62,997 nucleotides of DNA from Bacteroidota bacterium (GCA_004292795.1 RDXI01000005.1:1-62997); one strand, 5' to 3'; numbered from the stretch's first letter, positions 25,486 to 34,023 are shown. Program-made: numbers and translations. The notes: generated by a model not told the origin, from the letters alone.

Positions 25486-26596
25486 CTTCTTTATCTCTTT
25501 TAGTTTTAAAATTTTTAATCAATACACCCTCTCGTACAGGTATTATACATTGCCAAGCATAAGTATAATCTGGTAGTGTAATTTCACCAACCTTTCTAAA
25601 TTTGTTATTGAGAACTATAATAGAAAATGGTTTTAACCCGTTTTTGAGATTGTCTTTAGAATCTATTAAATCATTAGAAATTCCCCTTTGAGCAATCCTA
25701 TAATAAATATCTCTATATTTATCATATATAATAGATGAATAAGAAGGGCTTTTTCTAAAAAACCTATCATAATCTTGAAACAATACTTGAAAAGTGCGTT
25801 TAGCCATTGGTTTTACATCTTTTAAATATTTAGAACCAGCATAATATTTGTTTACTTTATCCTTTGCACTAATTTCATAAATATAATTATCAACAGGAAA
25901 ACTTATATATATGTTTTTTTTTAAGTAATTAACAGTTTTATAAGTATTATAAAAATTAGGTGCGCCATAAAACCCTTCATCATATTTCTGAGATAGAGGA
26001 ATCATAGATGTCCATTCTTTATTATTTAAATTTAATACTTGGACAGTGGAAGATTTATCTTTATTGCCTTGTGGTGGAGTAGCACAATACAATTTATTAT
26101 CAATAAAACTTGGCTTGTTATAACTACTAAACATTATTTGCACAACATCATTTTTATTGTTTAATTTATATTTATATTTTTGTAATATTCTGCCCTCTAT
26201 ATTTACCATATACATTGTTTGATGAGATGTAGATGGGATAAATATAGAATCAAAATTGTGAACATAATATCCTTCCATTTGTCCCACTCCCATACTACCG
26301 TCAAATGGCAATATAATTTTTCTTACATATTTGAAATTTTTAAATTCATGTATATATATTGTGTTAGTTTTAGGATTATTAAATATAAAAAAAGAAGCAG
26401 TATCTTGTTCAAAATATTGAGAACAAGAGTTACCAGTATAAGTCAAAGAATCTAATTCTATAGACAAGTTTTTTTTATTTTTAAACGTATAAATATCTTC
26501 AAAAACAAAAGTATCATTTATTGATTTTGAATCTTCACTTGAACAAGCAAAGTTGGTAAAAATTAACATCAAAAAATATAATATTCTAAAACGCAT
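25433..26596 (-). CDS. DUF4221-like beta-propeller lipoprotein (paralog 3)
   Basis: A 387-residue lipoprotein (LMLIFTNFACSSED). Paralog signatures are present: NLSIELDSLTYTG, YYVHNFDSIFIPSTSHQTMY, LYCATPPQGN, NKYYAGSKYLKDVKPMA and SPSYSSIIYDKYRDIYYRI. The last residues are FDLFEVVENKK, as in the next two paralogs. Its DNA is clearly more AT-rich by eye than neighbouring paralogs that encode similar protein, which hints at separate origin or relaxed base composition. It follows peptide 2 after a stem-loop, and its 3' end overlaps the GCxGC gene. Confidence 0.8.
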   Translation of the reverse strand: MRFRILYFLMLIFTNFACSSEDSKSINDTFVFEDIYTFKNKKNLSIELDSLTYTGNSCSQYFEQDTASFFIFNNPKTNTIYIHEFKNFKYVRKIILPFDGSMGVGQMEGYYVHNFDSIFIPSTSHQTMYMVNIEGRILQKYKYKLNNKNDVVQIMFSSYNKPSFIDNKLYCATPPQGNKDKSSTVQVLNLNNKEWTSMIPLSQKYDEGFYGAPNFYNTYKTVNYLKKNIYISFPVDNYIYEISAKDKVNKYYAGSKYLKDVKPMAKRTFQVLFQDYDRFFRKSPSYSSIIYDKYRDIYYRIAQRGISNDLIDSKDNLKNGLKPFSIIVLNNKFRKVGEITLPDYTYAWQCIIPVREGVLIKNFKTKRDKEDDDHDYFDLFEVVENKK

Positions 26597-26631
26597 GATA
26601 TAATAAATATAATGTTATTAAAAAAATAAAG

Positions 26632-26672
26632 CAAGTAAGAAAATAGATTTTGACGAACTGTTTTCTTACTTG
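26632..26672 (-). terminator. Stem-loop directly after peptide gene 2
   Basis: CAAGTAAGAAAA and TTTTCTTACTTG form a perfect 12-bp stem, 8 bases after the peptide stop, followed on the minus strand by a T run. Its position matches that of the stem-loops after peptides 1 and 3, but its sequence is unrelated. Confidence 0.78.
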
Positions 26673-26680
26673 TGCATATT

Positions 26681-26908
26681 TTAGAAGGTAATAACTTTGC
26701 TTGCTGCTACGTTACAATTACCCCAGAACCAAAAATTACCTTGAATACAGGTATATACAGAATACCCATCTTCATCTCTTGAAGTTTGGCAACCACCATT
26801 ATTTTCTCTTCCACTAGCTTGAGTACAATTCGCATCAGTAGTTTGGAAAGTAGCAGTGAACAAAGCACCAGCCAGAAGGAGTTTCGCGATTGTTTTTTTA
26901 GCGAACAT
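26681..26908 (-). CDS. Small secreted peptide 2, WFWGNCN type
   Basis: A 75-residue precursor. I chose ATG 26908 (MFAKKTIAKLLLAGALF) because it aligns with peptide 3; the frame extends 19 codons further without sense. Signal cleavage is likely after TTDA. The mature part of about 50 residues has four Cys and the aromatic motif CIQGNFWFWGNCNVA, shared as C-[YQ]-GN-[YF]-WFWGNCN with peptide 3. The part before it is Gly/Asn/Ser-rich. It is followed by a stem-loop and then propeller, GCxGC and adaptor genes. A secreted signal, toxin or natural-product precursor is possible; nothing in the sequence decides between these. Confidence 0.75.
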   Translation of the reverse strand: MFAKKTIAKLLLAGALFTATFQTTDANCTQASGRENNGGCQTSRDEDGYSVYTCIQGNFWFWGNCNVAASKVITF

Positions 26909-26958
26909 TGTTATTGAAATGAGAAAATTGAAAAATAGTACGCACTCTCTTGGGCGCG

Positions 26959-27022
26959 TAATCAATCAACCTTGATTGACGATGCAAAGTTCTGCAAAGT
27001 TCTGCAAAGTTCTGCAAAGTTC
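26959..27022 (-). promoter_or_regulatory. Shared peptide leader element plus 4 x 10-bp promoter repeat
   Basis: The same arrangement as at 19348: four exact GAACTTTGCA copies (26983-27022), then TCAATC, two bases, GGTTGATT on the minus strand. The repeat block and the CAAATTTTT beyond it are identical to the peptide-1 copy; the spacer between half-sites differs (2 against 6). Confidence 0.65.
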
Positions 27023-27119
27023 CAAATTTTTCGGGGAAAATTTTTAAAATATTTTTGTTAAAGTGTGTAAGTGCTTGAAAATCAGGGCTTTGCCAAGCAT
27101 TTTGATTGCAAAAAACACA

Positions 27120-28280
27120 CTATTTTTTATTTTCCACCACTTCAAAGAGGTCATAATATACATTTTCTTCATTTTTATTTTCTCTTGATTTTTTGAAATT
27201 GGATATGAGTATGCCCTCTTTTACAGGGGTAATGATAGTGCCGTATGTATAAACAGGAGGCACGAACTCGCCTACTTTTTTGAGCTTCTCATCAAGTATG
27301 ACGATAACATAGTTTTTCGTTTCTTTTTTCAAAACATCTTTATCATTTATGTATTCATCGGGAATAGGTTTTTCGGCTATTCTGTAATACATTTTGCGAT
27401 ATTGGTCATAGACGATTTCGCCATACGAGGGGCTTTTTCGGTAGAATGTATGCCTGTCTTGGAAGGTTGCCCATATCTTACTGCTCGCCATAGGGCGCAC
27501 ATCTTTGAGGTATTTTGAGCCTGCATAGTGGCTATTGATTTGCTTCTTCAAATCGTACTCATACACATAGTTGTCAATAGGAAAGCTCAACACAAACCGT
27601 TGTGTATGTGGGTTGTAGGTGCGCAAAGACAAGTAAAAAGTAGGCGAGCCAAAAAAGCCTTTGTCGTAGCTTTTGGGCATTGTGGTATAGGAAGTCCATT
27701 TTTTGGTTTTCAAATCCAATACTTCTGTAATGGTAGTATTCCTATCTTTTCCGCGTGGCGGTGTGGGGCAATATAATTTGTTGTTTACCAATGCCATTGT
27801 TTGCGGTGCGAACAATACTTGCACAATGTCTTTGGTCGATTGGCGGTTGTATCTATATTTTTGCAATATATCGCCTTTTCCATTTACCAAATAGAGTGCT
27901 TGGGTATTAGTAGAAGGCAAAAATATAGAGTCTAAAGTATGTATATAAAAACCTTCTATCATTCCTACACCTTTTGCGCCCTCTTCGGGCAAGGTAAGGA
28001 CACGCTTTAATTTTTTAGTAGCATAATCATAGAAGTACAAGCTGTTTTTTTGCTCATTTTGCCTCACAAAATAAGTTGTAGAATCTGTTTTATCCTCAAA
28101 ATACTGTACGCATCTTGAGTAATATGGACTCACACTGTCTAAAGGAAAGGCTATGGTTTCCTTAAGCTTGAAAGTATATACATCTTCAAAGACGTATGTT
28201 TGATTAATAGAGGTTTCTTCTTTGGAGCTACAACAAAACAGCAACAACATAGAGAAAACAACTGTAATTATTTTATGCAT
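27120..28280 (-). CDS. DUF4221-like beta-propeller lipoprotein (paralog 4)
   Basis: A 386-residue lipoprotein (VVFSMLLLFCCSSKEE). It contains TIAFPLDSVSPYYSRC, GFYIHTLDSIFLPSTNTQALY, LYCPTPPRGKDRNTT, SHYAGSKYLKDVRPMA and SPSYGEIVYDQYRKMYYRI, and ends in YDLFEVVENKK. It is very close to the 28290 gene across its length, 9 bases apart, so the two are a recent tandem duplication. There is no GCxGC gene after it; instead the peptide-2 control region follows. Function is unknown beyond likely envelope location and propeller fold. Confidence 0.8.
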   Translation of the reverse strand: MHKIITVVFSMLLLFCCSSKEETSINQTYVFEDVYTFKLKETIAFPLDSVSPYYSRCVQYFEDKTDSTTYFVRQNEQKNSLYFYDYATKKLKRVLTLPEEGAKGVGMIEGFYIHTLDSIFLPSTNTQALYLVNGKGDILQKYRYNRQSTKDIVQVLFAPQTMALVNNKLYCPTPPRGKDRNTTITEVLDLKTKKWTSYTTMPKSYDKGFFGSPTFYLSLRTYNPHTQRFVLSFPIDNYVYEYDLKKQINSHYAGSKYLKDVRPMASSKIWATFQDRHTFYRKSPSYGEIVYDQYRKMYYRIAEKPIPDEYINDKDVLKKETKNYVIVILDEKLKKVGEFVPPVYTYGTIITPVKEGILISNFKKSRENKNEENVYYDLFEVVENKK

Positions 28281-28289
28281 ACGATATGG

Positions 28290-29441
28290 TTATTCTCTAT
28301 TTTCTACTATTTCAAAAAGGTCATAGAAAGCATTTTCTTCGTTATCCTTTTCTTCCGATTTTTTGAAGTTCAATATGAGTAAACCCTCTTTTGTGGGTGT
28401 AATTGTAGAGGTATAGGTATATTTTGGAGGCAAGTACTCGCCTACCTTCTTTAAGTTTTCATCAAGAATAATGATTGAAAAATTTTTCATACCTTTTTTT
28501 AGTATATCGTTTGAGTTGATGAATTCTTCAGAAATAGGGTGTTCTGCTATCCTGTAATAGAGTTTTTTGTATTTGTCATAAAAAATCTCTCTATAAGAGG
28601 GCATTTTTCTATAAAATGTATAGGTATTTTGAAAACTTGCCCATATTTTAGTGCTTGCCATAGGCTTTACATCTTGCAAATATTTAGAACCTGCATATTG
28701 TTTATTGACTTGTTTGGTTACATCATACTCATACACATAGTTATCTATAGGAAAGCTAAAGCAGAAACTTTTTTTGTTAGGATTGTAGGTACGTTTCGCC
28801 AAGTAGAAATTTACTGCTCCAAAGAAGCCTTTGTCGTAGCTTTCAGGCATTGTTACATAGGAATTCCATTTCTTTGTCTTCAAGTCTAATACTTCTGTGA
28901 GCGTAGTATTTCTATCATTTCCGCGTGGCGGTGTTGGACAATACAGCTTACCATCTACCAATGCCATTGTTTGGGAATGAAACAATATTTGCACAACGTC
29001 TTTAGTCGACTGACGATTGTATTTGTATTTTTGGAGTATGTCCCCTTTCCTGTTTATCAAGTACATTGCTTGCGTATTGGTAGAAGGAACAAATATAGAA
29101 TCGAGTGTATGAATGTAAAAACCATCTATCTCGCCTACACCTCTTGCTCCTTCAGTGGGTAGTGCAATGAGTGTTTTAAGTTTTTTGGATACATAATCAT
29201 AGATATATATGCTATTTTTGGGTTGATTGTGCATAGCAAACAACTGCAAAGAGTCATTTTCAAAATACTGCACGCACTCAGAGTAATGCGAGGTTACCGA
29301 GTCAAGAGGCAAAGAAAAACTTGCCTTTAACTTAAAGGTATAAGTGTCTTGGAATTTATACCTCTGATTGATAGAGGCTTCCTCTTTTGTGCTACAAGCG
29401 TTCAGAAGTATAAAAAATATAAAGATGTAAAAAAGGTTCAT
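28290..29441 (-). CDS. DUF4221-like beta-propeller lipoprotein (paralog 5)
   Basis: The likely start is ATG 29441 (MNLFYIFIFFILLNACSTK, lipid Cys at about 16), giving 383 residues; the ten codons before it only lengthen the hydrophobic stretch. Signatures: SFSLPLDSVTSHYSEC, GFYIHTLDSIFVPSTNTQAMY, LYCPTPPRGNDRNTT, KQYAGSKYLQDVKPMA, PSYREIFYDKYKKLYYRI, and the end YDLFEIVENRE. It is the first accessory gene after peptide 3 and its stem-loop. The conserved Cys in SEC / CPTPP positions is shared with paralog 4. Close similarity indicates recent duplication. Confidence 0.8.
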   Translation of the reverse strand: MNLFYIFIFFILLNACSTKEEASINQRYKFQDTYTFKLKASFSLPLDSVTSHYSECVQYFENDSLQLFAMHNQPKNSIYIYDYVSKKLKTLIALPTEGARGVGEIDGFYIHTLDSIFVPSTNTQAMYLINRKGDILQKYKYNRQSTKDVVQILFHSQTMALVDGKLYCPTPPRGNDRNTTLTEVLDLKTKKWNSYVTMPESYDKGFFGAVNFYLAKRTYNPNKKSFCFSFPIDNYVYEYDVTKQVNKQYAGSKYLQDVKPMASTKIWASFQNTYTFYRKMPSYREIFYDKYKKLYYRIAEHPISEEFINSNDILKKGMKNFSIIILDENLKKVGEYLPPKYTYTSTITPTKEGLLILNFKKSEEKDNEENAFYDLFEIVENRE

Positions 29442-29466
29442 AAAATAAATTAGTAAAAAAATAAAA

Positions 29467-29498
29467 AACACAACACATAAATTTAATTGTGTTATGTT
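29467..29498 (-). terminator. Stem-loop directly after peptide gene 3
   Basis: AACACAACACA and TGTGTTATGTT form an 11-bp stem (one G-U pair on the minus-strand RNA), 27 bases after the stop, followed by a T-rich tract. It completes the pattern of a stem-loop behind every peptide gene. Confidence 0.68.
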
Positions 29499-29525
29499 TT
29501 CAAATAACTGAAAAAAAGCTATGCC

Positions 29526-29738
29526 TTATAGGTCTTTCAATCTTATACTTTTTGTATTGCAATTTCCCCAAAACCAATAATTGCCATAGACACAAGTTTG
29601 TATGGTCTGTGAGCCTGAACCGCTTACACTGCAACCGCCATCGCTTCCGCTCATGCAGCTTGCACCTGTGTTTTGGTAAGAAAAAGTAAGTAGCCCAGCT
29701 ACTAAGAGGCATTTTGCGATTGTTTTTTTAGCAAACAT
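29526..29738 (-). CDS. Small secreted peptide 3, WFWGNCN type
   Basis: A 70-residue precursor starting at ATG 29738 (MFAKKTIAKCLLVAGLL), with cleavage likely after NTGA. The mature part has four Cys: SCMSGSDGGCSVSGSG, then QTCVYGNYWFWGNCNTKS. It shares the MFAKKTIAK leader and the GN-[YF]-WFWGNCN end with peptide 2. The middle is Gly/Ser-rich and variable, so the ends seem constrained and the core free to vary. It heads the array of two propeller genes and is divergent from the damaged RND permease 175 bases away. Confidence 0.75.
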   Translation of the reverse strand: MFAKKTIAKCLLVAGLLTFSYQNTGASCMSGSDGGCSVSGSGSQTIQTCVYGNYWFWGNCNTKSIRLKDL

Positions 29739-29787
29739 TTTTGAATAAAAATTAAAAAGGGTGAAATAATAGACGCTTTTTCGGTAC

Positions 29788-29820
29788 AAAATCAACCTGT
29801 TTTGATTGATGGTGCAAAGT
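29788..29820 (-). promoter_or_regulatory. Shared peptide leader element, single -7 copy
   Basis: CTTTGCA, three bases, TCAATC, six bases, GGTTGATT on the minus strand, as before peptides 1 and 2, but with only one AACTTTGCA instead of four tandem copies. Confidence 0.6.
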
Positions 29821-29912
29821 TGAGTAATCCTGCCTTTATTTCCAAATATTTTTCCTTTTATTTTTATAAATATTTTTTATTATGCACAAGAAAAAGCTAT
29901 TTTTGCGCCTCT

Positions 29913-32810
29913 ATGTTCGCACAAAGCCCTTTTCGTATTGTTTTGTTGTTTGTGGTTTGGGCGGGAGTTGGTTTTGCTTTGTTGCCTTTGGTGGCAATAG
30001 AACTCAGTCTGTTTCGCGTTATGATGGCGGAAGCATTACGTTGTATTTTGACAAACACACTGATTTGAATTTCAGGCGTTTCGAGGTAGCCTCTCTCATC
30101 AGGCGCACCTATCCTACTTTGCCTAAATCGCTTACCTACCCACAAATAAAGCAAGGCACAGAACGAAAAAGGCAAGCATTGCCCTTGTTGAGCTACAGCA
30201 TCAACGCGCCCTACACGCCTACACAAATCAAACAAACTATAGAAAATCAATTACAAAAACAATTATTGCTCATTGAGGGCATTTCACAAGTGGAAGTACG
30301 CGGAGCAACGGACAGGCAAGTGGCGATTGCGTACAATGCCGAAAAATTGGCGCAATACCAACTTTCGCCCCAAGACATAGAGCAGACCATACGCCAATAC
30401 AATACCCAAACGCATTTGGGCGGGCATCTCACGCCAGCAGGTGAGCGACTGTATTTCAAAACAGACCAAACCATCAAAAACCTGCAAGACCTTCGTAGCC
30501 TTGCTTTGCGCACTTTGGAGTCAGAAACGGGCAGTAGGCAAGTCATTCGGTTGCAAGAAGTGGCAGAGGTGTATTGGGAAGAGCAACGCATTATGCAACA
30601 TTTTCGCATCAATGGGCAAAATGCTATTACGCTCAACCTTTATGCGCATGAAGGCGCGAACCAACTCGACTTGGTGGCTATGGTGCAACACAAACTCGAA
30701 GCCTTGCAACAAGCCTTGCCTGCAGGTTTTCAATTATTGCTGGAACACAACGATACAGAACACATACAAACCGAACTCCAAAAGATTTACTACAGGTCGG
30801 GGCTTTCTATGCTTATTTTGTTGGGGCATTTATGGCTTGGGGCTTACGTTGCATTTGTATTCGTTGGCAGGGCTTACGCTTTCGTTTGGTTTGGTGATGG
30901 ACAATGCTATCATGATGCTTGCGCATTTGCGCCAATACCGCAACACAAAAATCTTGCGGGCTTTGTTGGGTGCTACGCTCTGCACAGTGGTCGCGCTTTC
31001 GCTTGTATTTGGCTTACCTGAAGAGGAAAGATTGAATTTGACTGATTTTGCTGTAGTGGTTATCTTGAATTTGGTGATGTCGTTGGTCGTGGCTGTTTGG
31101 TTCACGCCTGCCATGTATGCCTTGTTCGAGCCTCGCTTGCCTGCTTTGGCGCAAGAAGTGGGCTACAAAGAAGGCTTTTTTTTCAAGATATACAAGAAAG
31201 GCATCACAAGCTTACGGCGTTTTCGGACTCTTTTTTATGGCTTTCTGCTGTTGATGTTTGGCTTGCCTGTGTTTGCCTTGCCTACCAAAATAGAAGGGTG
31301 GACTTGGTACAACGATACTTTGGGCAATGAGTGGTATGTAGAAAACATACGCCCCACGATTGACAAATGGTTGGGCGGGGCTTTGCGTTTGTTTGTGCAA
31401 GAGGTGTATGAAAAGGCAGGCTATCGCGAAGCCGAAAAAACACAGCTCTTTGCGCAGGTAAGAATGCCTCAAGGCACTACCCTCGACCACATCAACAATC
31501 TTGTGAAGGAAGTAGAAAATTTGGTAGGCGAGTCGGAGGGCTTGGAAAAATACGTGGCTTATGTTCATTCAGAACAAAGTGCTTCTATCACCATTACCTT
31601 TTCCAAAAAAGGCGAGCAACAAGGCGTGCCTTATCAACTGAAACAAATCTTGGTGTCGCAATCCATAGACAAAGCAGGAGCAGAGTGGAACATCTACGGA
31701 GTAGGCGAGGGCTTTAGCAGTGGCGGAGGCGATAAAATCCCTTCGTTTCGGGTAGAAATGCGTGGCTACAATTACATAGCATTGGAGAAACAAGCACAAA
31801 TACTTGCCCAAAAATTGATGAAGCACAAGCGTATCCAAACCGTAAATACCAACGAAAGGTTAGATTTTAGTGAAAGGGCTTCGCAAGAGTGGGTATTGCG
31901 TCCCTACAACCGCGTCAGAGAAACGGCAAGCCTTTCTAATGCCTCTGTAGTCAATGCCACCCAACTATACACCGAAGTTTCCTATCCACAAATGCAACTT
32001 TTGATGAACAATACCCTCACGCCTGTATTGCTCCAAAACGAACAAGCACACACGTACAATTTGCAAAGCCTTTGGTTGAATGGTATCCAAACACAACAAA
32101 ATGGTCTGGTGCGTTTGGCAGATTTTGGGCGCATTGACACTGTGAAAACGACCAATACCTTGCATCGAGAAAATAGGCAATACATTCGAGTCGTAGGTTT
32201 CGAATACTTTGGCAGTGCCAAGTTTGGGGAGGAATATTTGGATAAAATGTTAGCCGAAATGCAAGAAACTATGCCTGTGGGCTATACGACCAAAAAACTT
32301 TCCTACCGTTTTGGTGATTGGGACAAGCTACAACGGCAGTACGGCTTAGTGGCTATCTTGGCGGTGGCTATTTTCTTGATAGGAGGCATTTTATTTGAGA
32401 GCCTGCGCCAACCATTTTGGATTATTCTCAACATTCCTATCGCTTTTGTGGGCTTATTCCTGACCTTTGCGTGGTTTGGGTTCTACTTCGACCAAGGAGG
32501 CTATGCCGCGTTTTTCTTGTTGGGTGGTTTGGTGGTCAATGCCAGCATCTACATTGTGAACGACTATAATAACTTGCCTACCCACGAAAAGCAGGAGGGC
32601 GTTTTGTATGCAGTTCGGCACAAAGCCGTTCCTATTTTGCTTACGCTCTTTTCGAATGTGTTAGGCTTGCTTCCTTTTTTGAGCGAGGGCGACTCCGAAG
32701 TCTTTTGGTTTTCGTTGGCGGTAGGCACTATAGGCGGGTTGGTCTTTTCGGTGTTGGCTATTTTTGTGGTTTTGCCTGTAGTAATGCTTTCTGCAAAAAC
32801 AAAAGTATAG
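29913..32810 (+). pseudogene. RND efflux permease, broken by two frame changes
   Basis: The N-terminus (MFAQSPFRIVLLFVVWAGVG, LLPLVAIELS) is in one frame, the first periplasmic domain (RYDGGSITLYFDKH to QKIYYRSGLSMLILLG) is in a second, and the rest (IYGLGLTLHLYSLAGLTLSFG onward to 32810) returns to the first. The shifts lie near 30005-30020 and 30820-30850. At the second, about 25-30 residues of TM2-TM3 expected in the family are missing. The remainder is well kept, including LVMDNAIMMLAHL and the C-terminal TM block. So this is a recently inactivated second permease, or a gene carrying sequencing errors plus a true deletion. Confidence 0.82.
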
Positions 32811-32969
32811 GTTTTTCCGTTTCAACGGTTAGGCAATATTTTGGGAATGAAATAAATATTTTTGAAATAAATATTTTTTATGATATTTGCATAGTTATTG
32901 CAACTAAGAAAATAAAATCCCCTATTATCCCCTATATGCTATTTTTTACAACACTCTATTTAACTTTAT

Positions 32970-33560
32970 ATGAAAGATAGTTCTACAAGCCAATCTCTAA
33001 CAAACATGGCTAACAAGAATTTTTATTACGCCTCCTTATCTGATGCTATTGAAAAAGTAGAAAATCGAGATGAGCATGTAGTATTGTACTATCACGGACC
33101 TTTCAACAAGCATATCATTGCTGAAATGTCGCGAGATTTGCGCGAACAGCTTGCCTACCCTACACACTTGGGTTGGAAAGTTTTTTATGTATTTGTAGAA
33201 TTGGTACAAAATATTTATTTTTACGCCAACGAACACAATATAGGCGACAAAGGCGACCCAATAGGCGTTGTATTTGTGGAGGACAAGGAAGGTGTTATCA
33301 GCATCACGACAGGCAATGTAGCCACACGAGAGGCTTTTGAGGCGGTAAAAGATAAGTGTGAATACATCAATCAACTTCCCCATGACGAGTTGCGCCTTTA
33401 CAAAAACGAGCTACTGAAGAAGGCAGTGCTGGATAGGTACGCCAAAGGCAGTGTGGGGTTGGCACAAATCGCCCTCTTATCCCAAGAAAAACTCTTACTT
33501 GAAGCAAGTTTAGAGCATAATGACGCATTTTTTTGTATTACTACGACCATAAAAAAATAA
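32970..33560 (+). CDS. siaB: SiaB-family protein kinase (DUF6272-like)
   Basis: A 196-residue soluble protein; ATG 33006 (MANKNFYYASLSDAIE) is an alternative start. The GHKL-type ATP-binding features are KVFYVFVELVQNIYFYAN, with the E--QN box, and KGSVGLAQIALLS near the C-terminus, the lid region. A conserved YYHGPFNKHI precedes them. SiaB kinases phosphorylate the SiaC protein; SiaC is encoded 7 bases downstream. In Pseudomonas the partner phosphatase is SiaA, a SpoIIE-type enzyme; a SpoIIE protein is encoded at 46111. The link between them is inferred. Confidence 0.8.
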   Translation: MKDSSTSQSLTNMANKNFYYASLSDAIEKVENRDEHVVLYYHGPFNKHIIAEMSRDLREQLAYPTHLGWKVFYVFVELVQNIYFYANEHNIGDKGDPIGVVFVEDKEGVISITTGNVATREAFEAVKDKCEYINQLPHDELRLYKNELLKKAVLDRYAKGSVGLAQIALLSQEKLLLEASLEHNDAFFCITTTIKK

Positions 33561-33567
33561 ACAACAA

Positions 33568-33954
33568 ATGGACAGTTTGATTATCCCCGCTACTGAAGGT
33601 GATTTTATCACGCCTGAAATCCGCTTTGATACAAGTAATGGTGTTTTCGAAATCAGTGGAGAGTCTTTCATTGAAAACACAGATGAATTCTACGACCCCG
33701 TTACGGATTGGTTGGACGAATTTTTGACTACAAGTACGCAAAACATCATTTTCAACTTCAAATTTACCTACTACAACAGTAGCTCCTCGAAGTCTATTCT
33801 GAAAATCATGAAGTCGCTCAAAACATACACCGAAAAGGCTTCGGTGGAGGTAAATTGGTACTATCCTTCTATCAATGAGGACTTGAGGCAAGAAGGGCTG
33901 GACTATCAAATGATGGCAGAACTTCCCATCAATATATACGAATTTGAGCTGTAG
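33568..33954 (+). CDS. siaC: SiaC-family regulatory phosphoprotein (DUF1987)
   Basis: A 128-residue protein: IPATEGDFITPEIRFDTSNG, FEISGESFIENTDEFYDP, then FKFTYYNSSSSKSILKIM, which carries the Thr/Ser stretch where the switch residue of SiaC lies. The C-terminus has VNWYYPSINEDLRQEG. In the known pathway the unphosphorylated form activates a diguanylate cyclase; no GGDEF protein is in this window, so the output here is unknown. It is coupled to the SiaB kinase 7 bases upstream. Downstream is an inverted AGGCAAG pair that may end transcription. Confidence 0.85.
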   Translation: MDSLIIPATEGDFITPEIRFDTSNGVFEISGESFIENTDEFYDPVTDWLDEFLTTSTQNIIFNFKFTYYNSSSSKSILKIMKSLKTYTEKASVEVNWYYPSINEDLRQEGLDYQMMAELPINIYEFEL

Positions 33955-33975
33955 GGCGCGTTTGGTGTCTTTTTG

Positions 33976-34023
33976 GTAGGCAAGTTTGGCTGTGTTCGAA
34001 TGAGCATAGCTTGGCTTGCCTAC
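33976..34023 (+). repeat. Inverted AGGCAAG pair after siaC
   Basis: GTAGGCAAG (33976-33984) and CTTGCCTAC (34015-34023) face each other across 30 bases, with further pairing next to them (AGTTTGGCT / AGCTTGG region). A possible weak terminator. Confidence 0.6.

Noticed and set aside
30441-32810. Separate permease gene starting at 30441
   Set aside because: The first 120 codons of that frame are a shadow of the RND periplasmic domain coded in another frame; the real sequence joins only near 30830.
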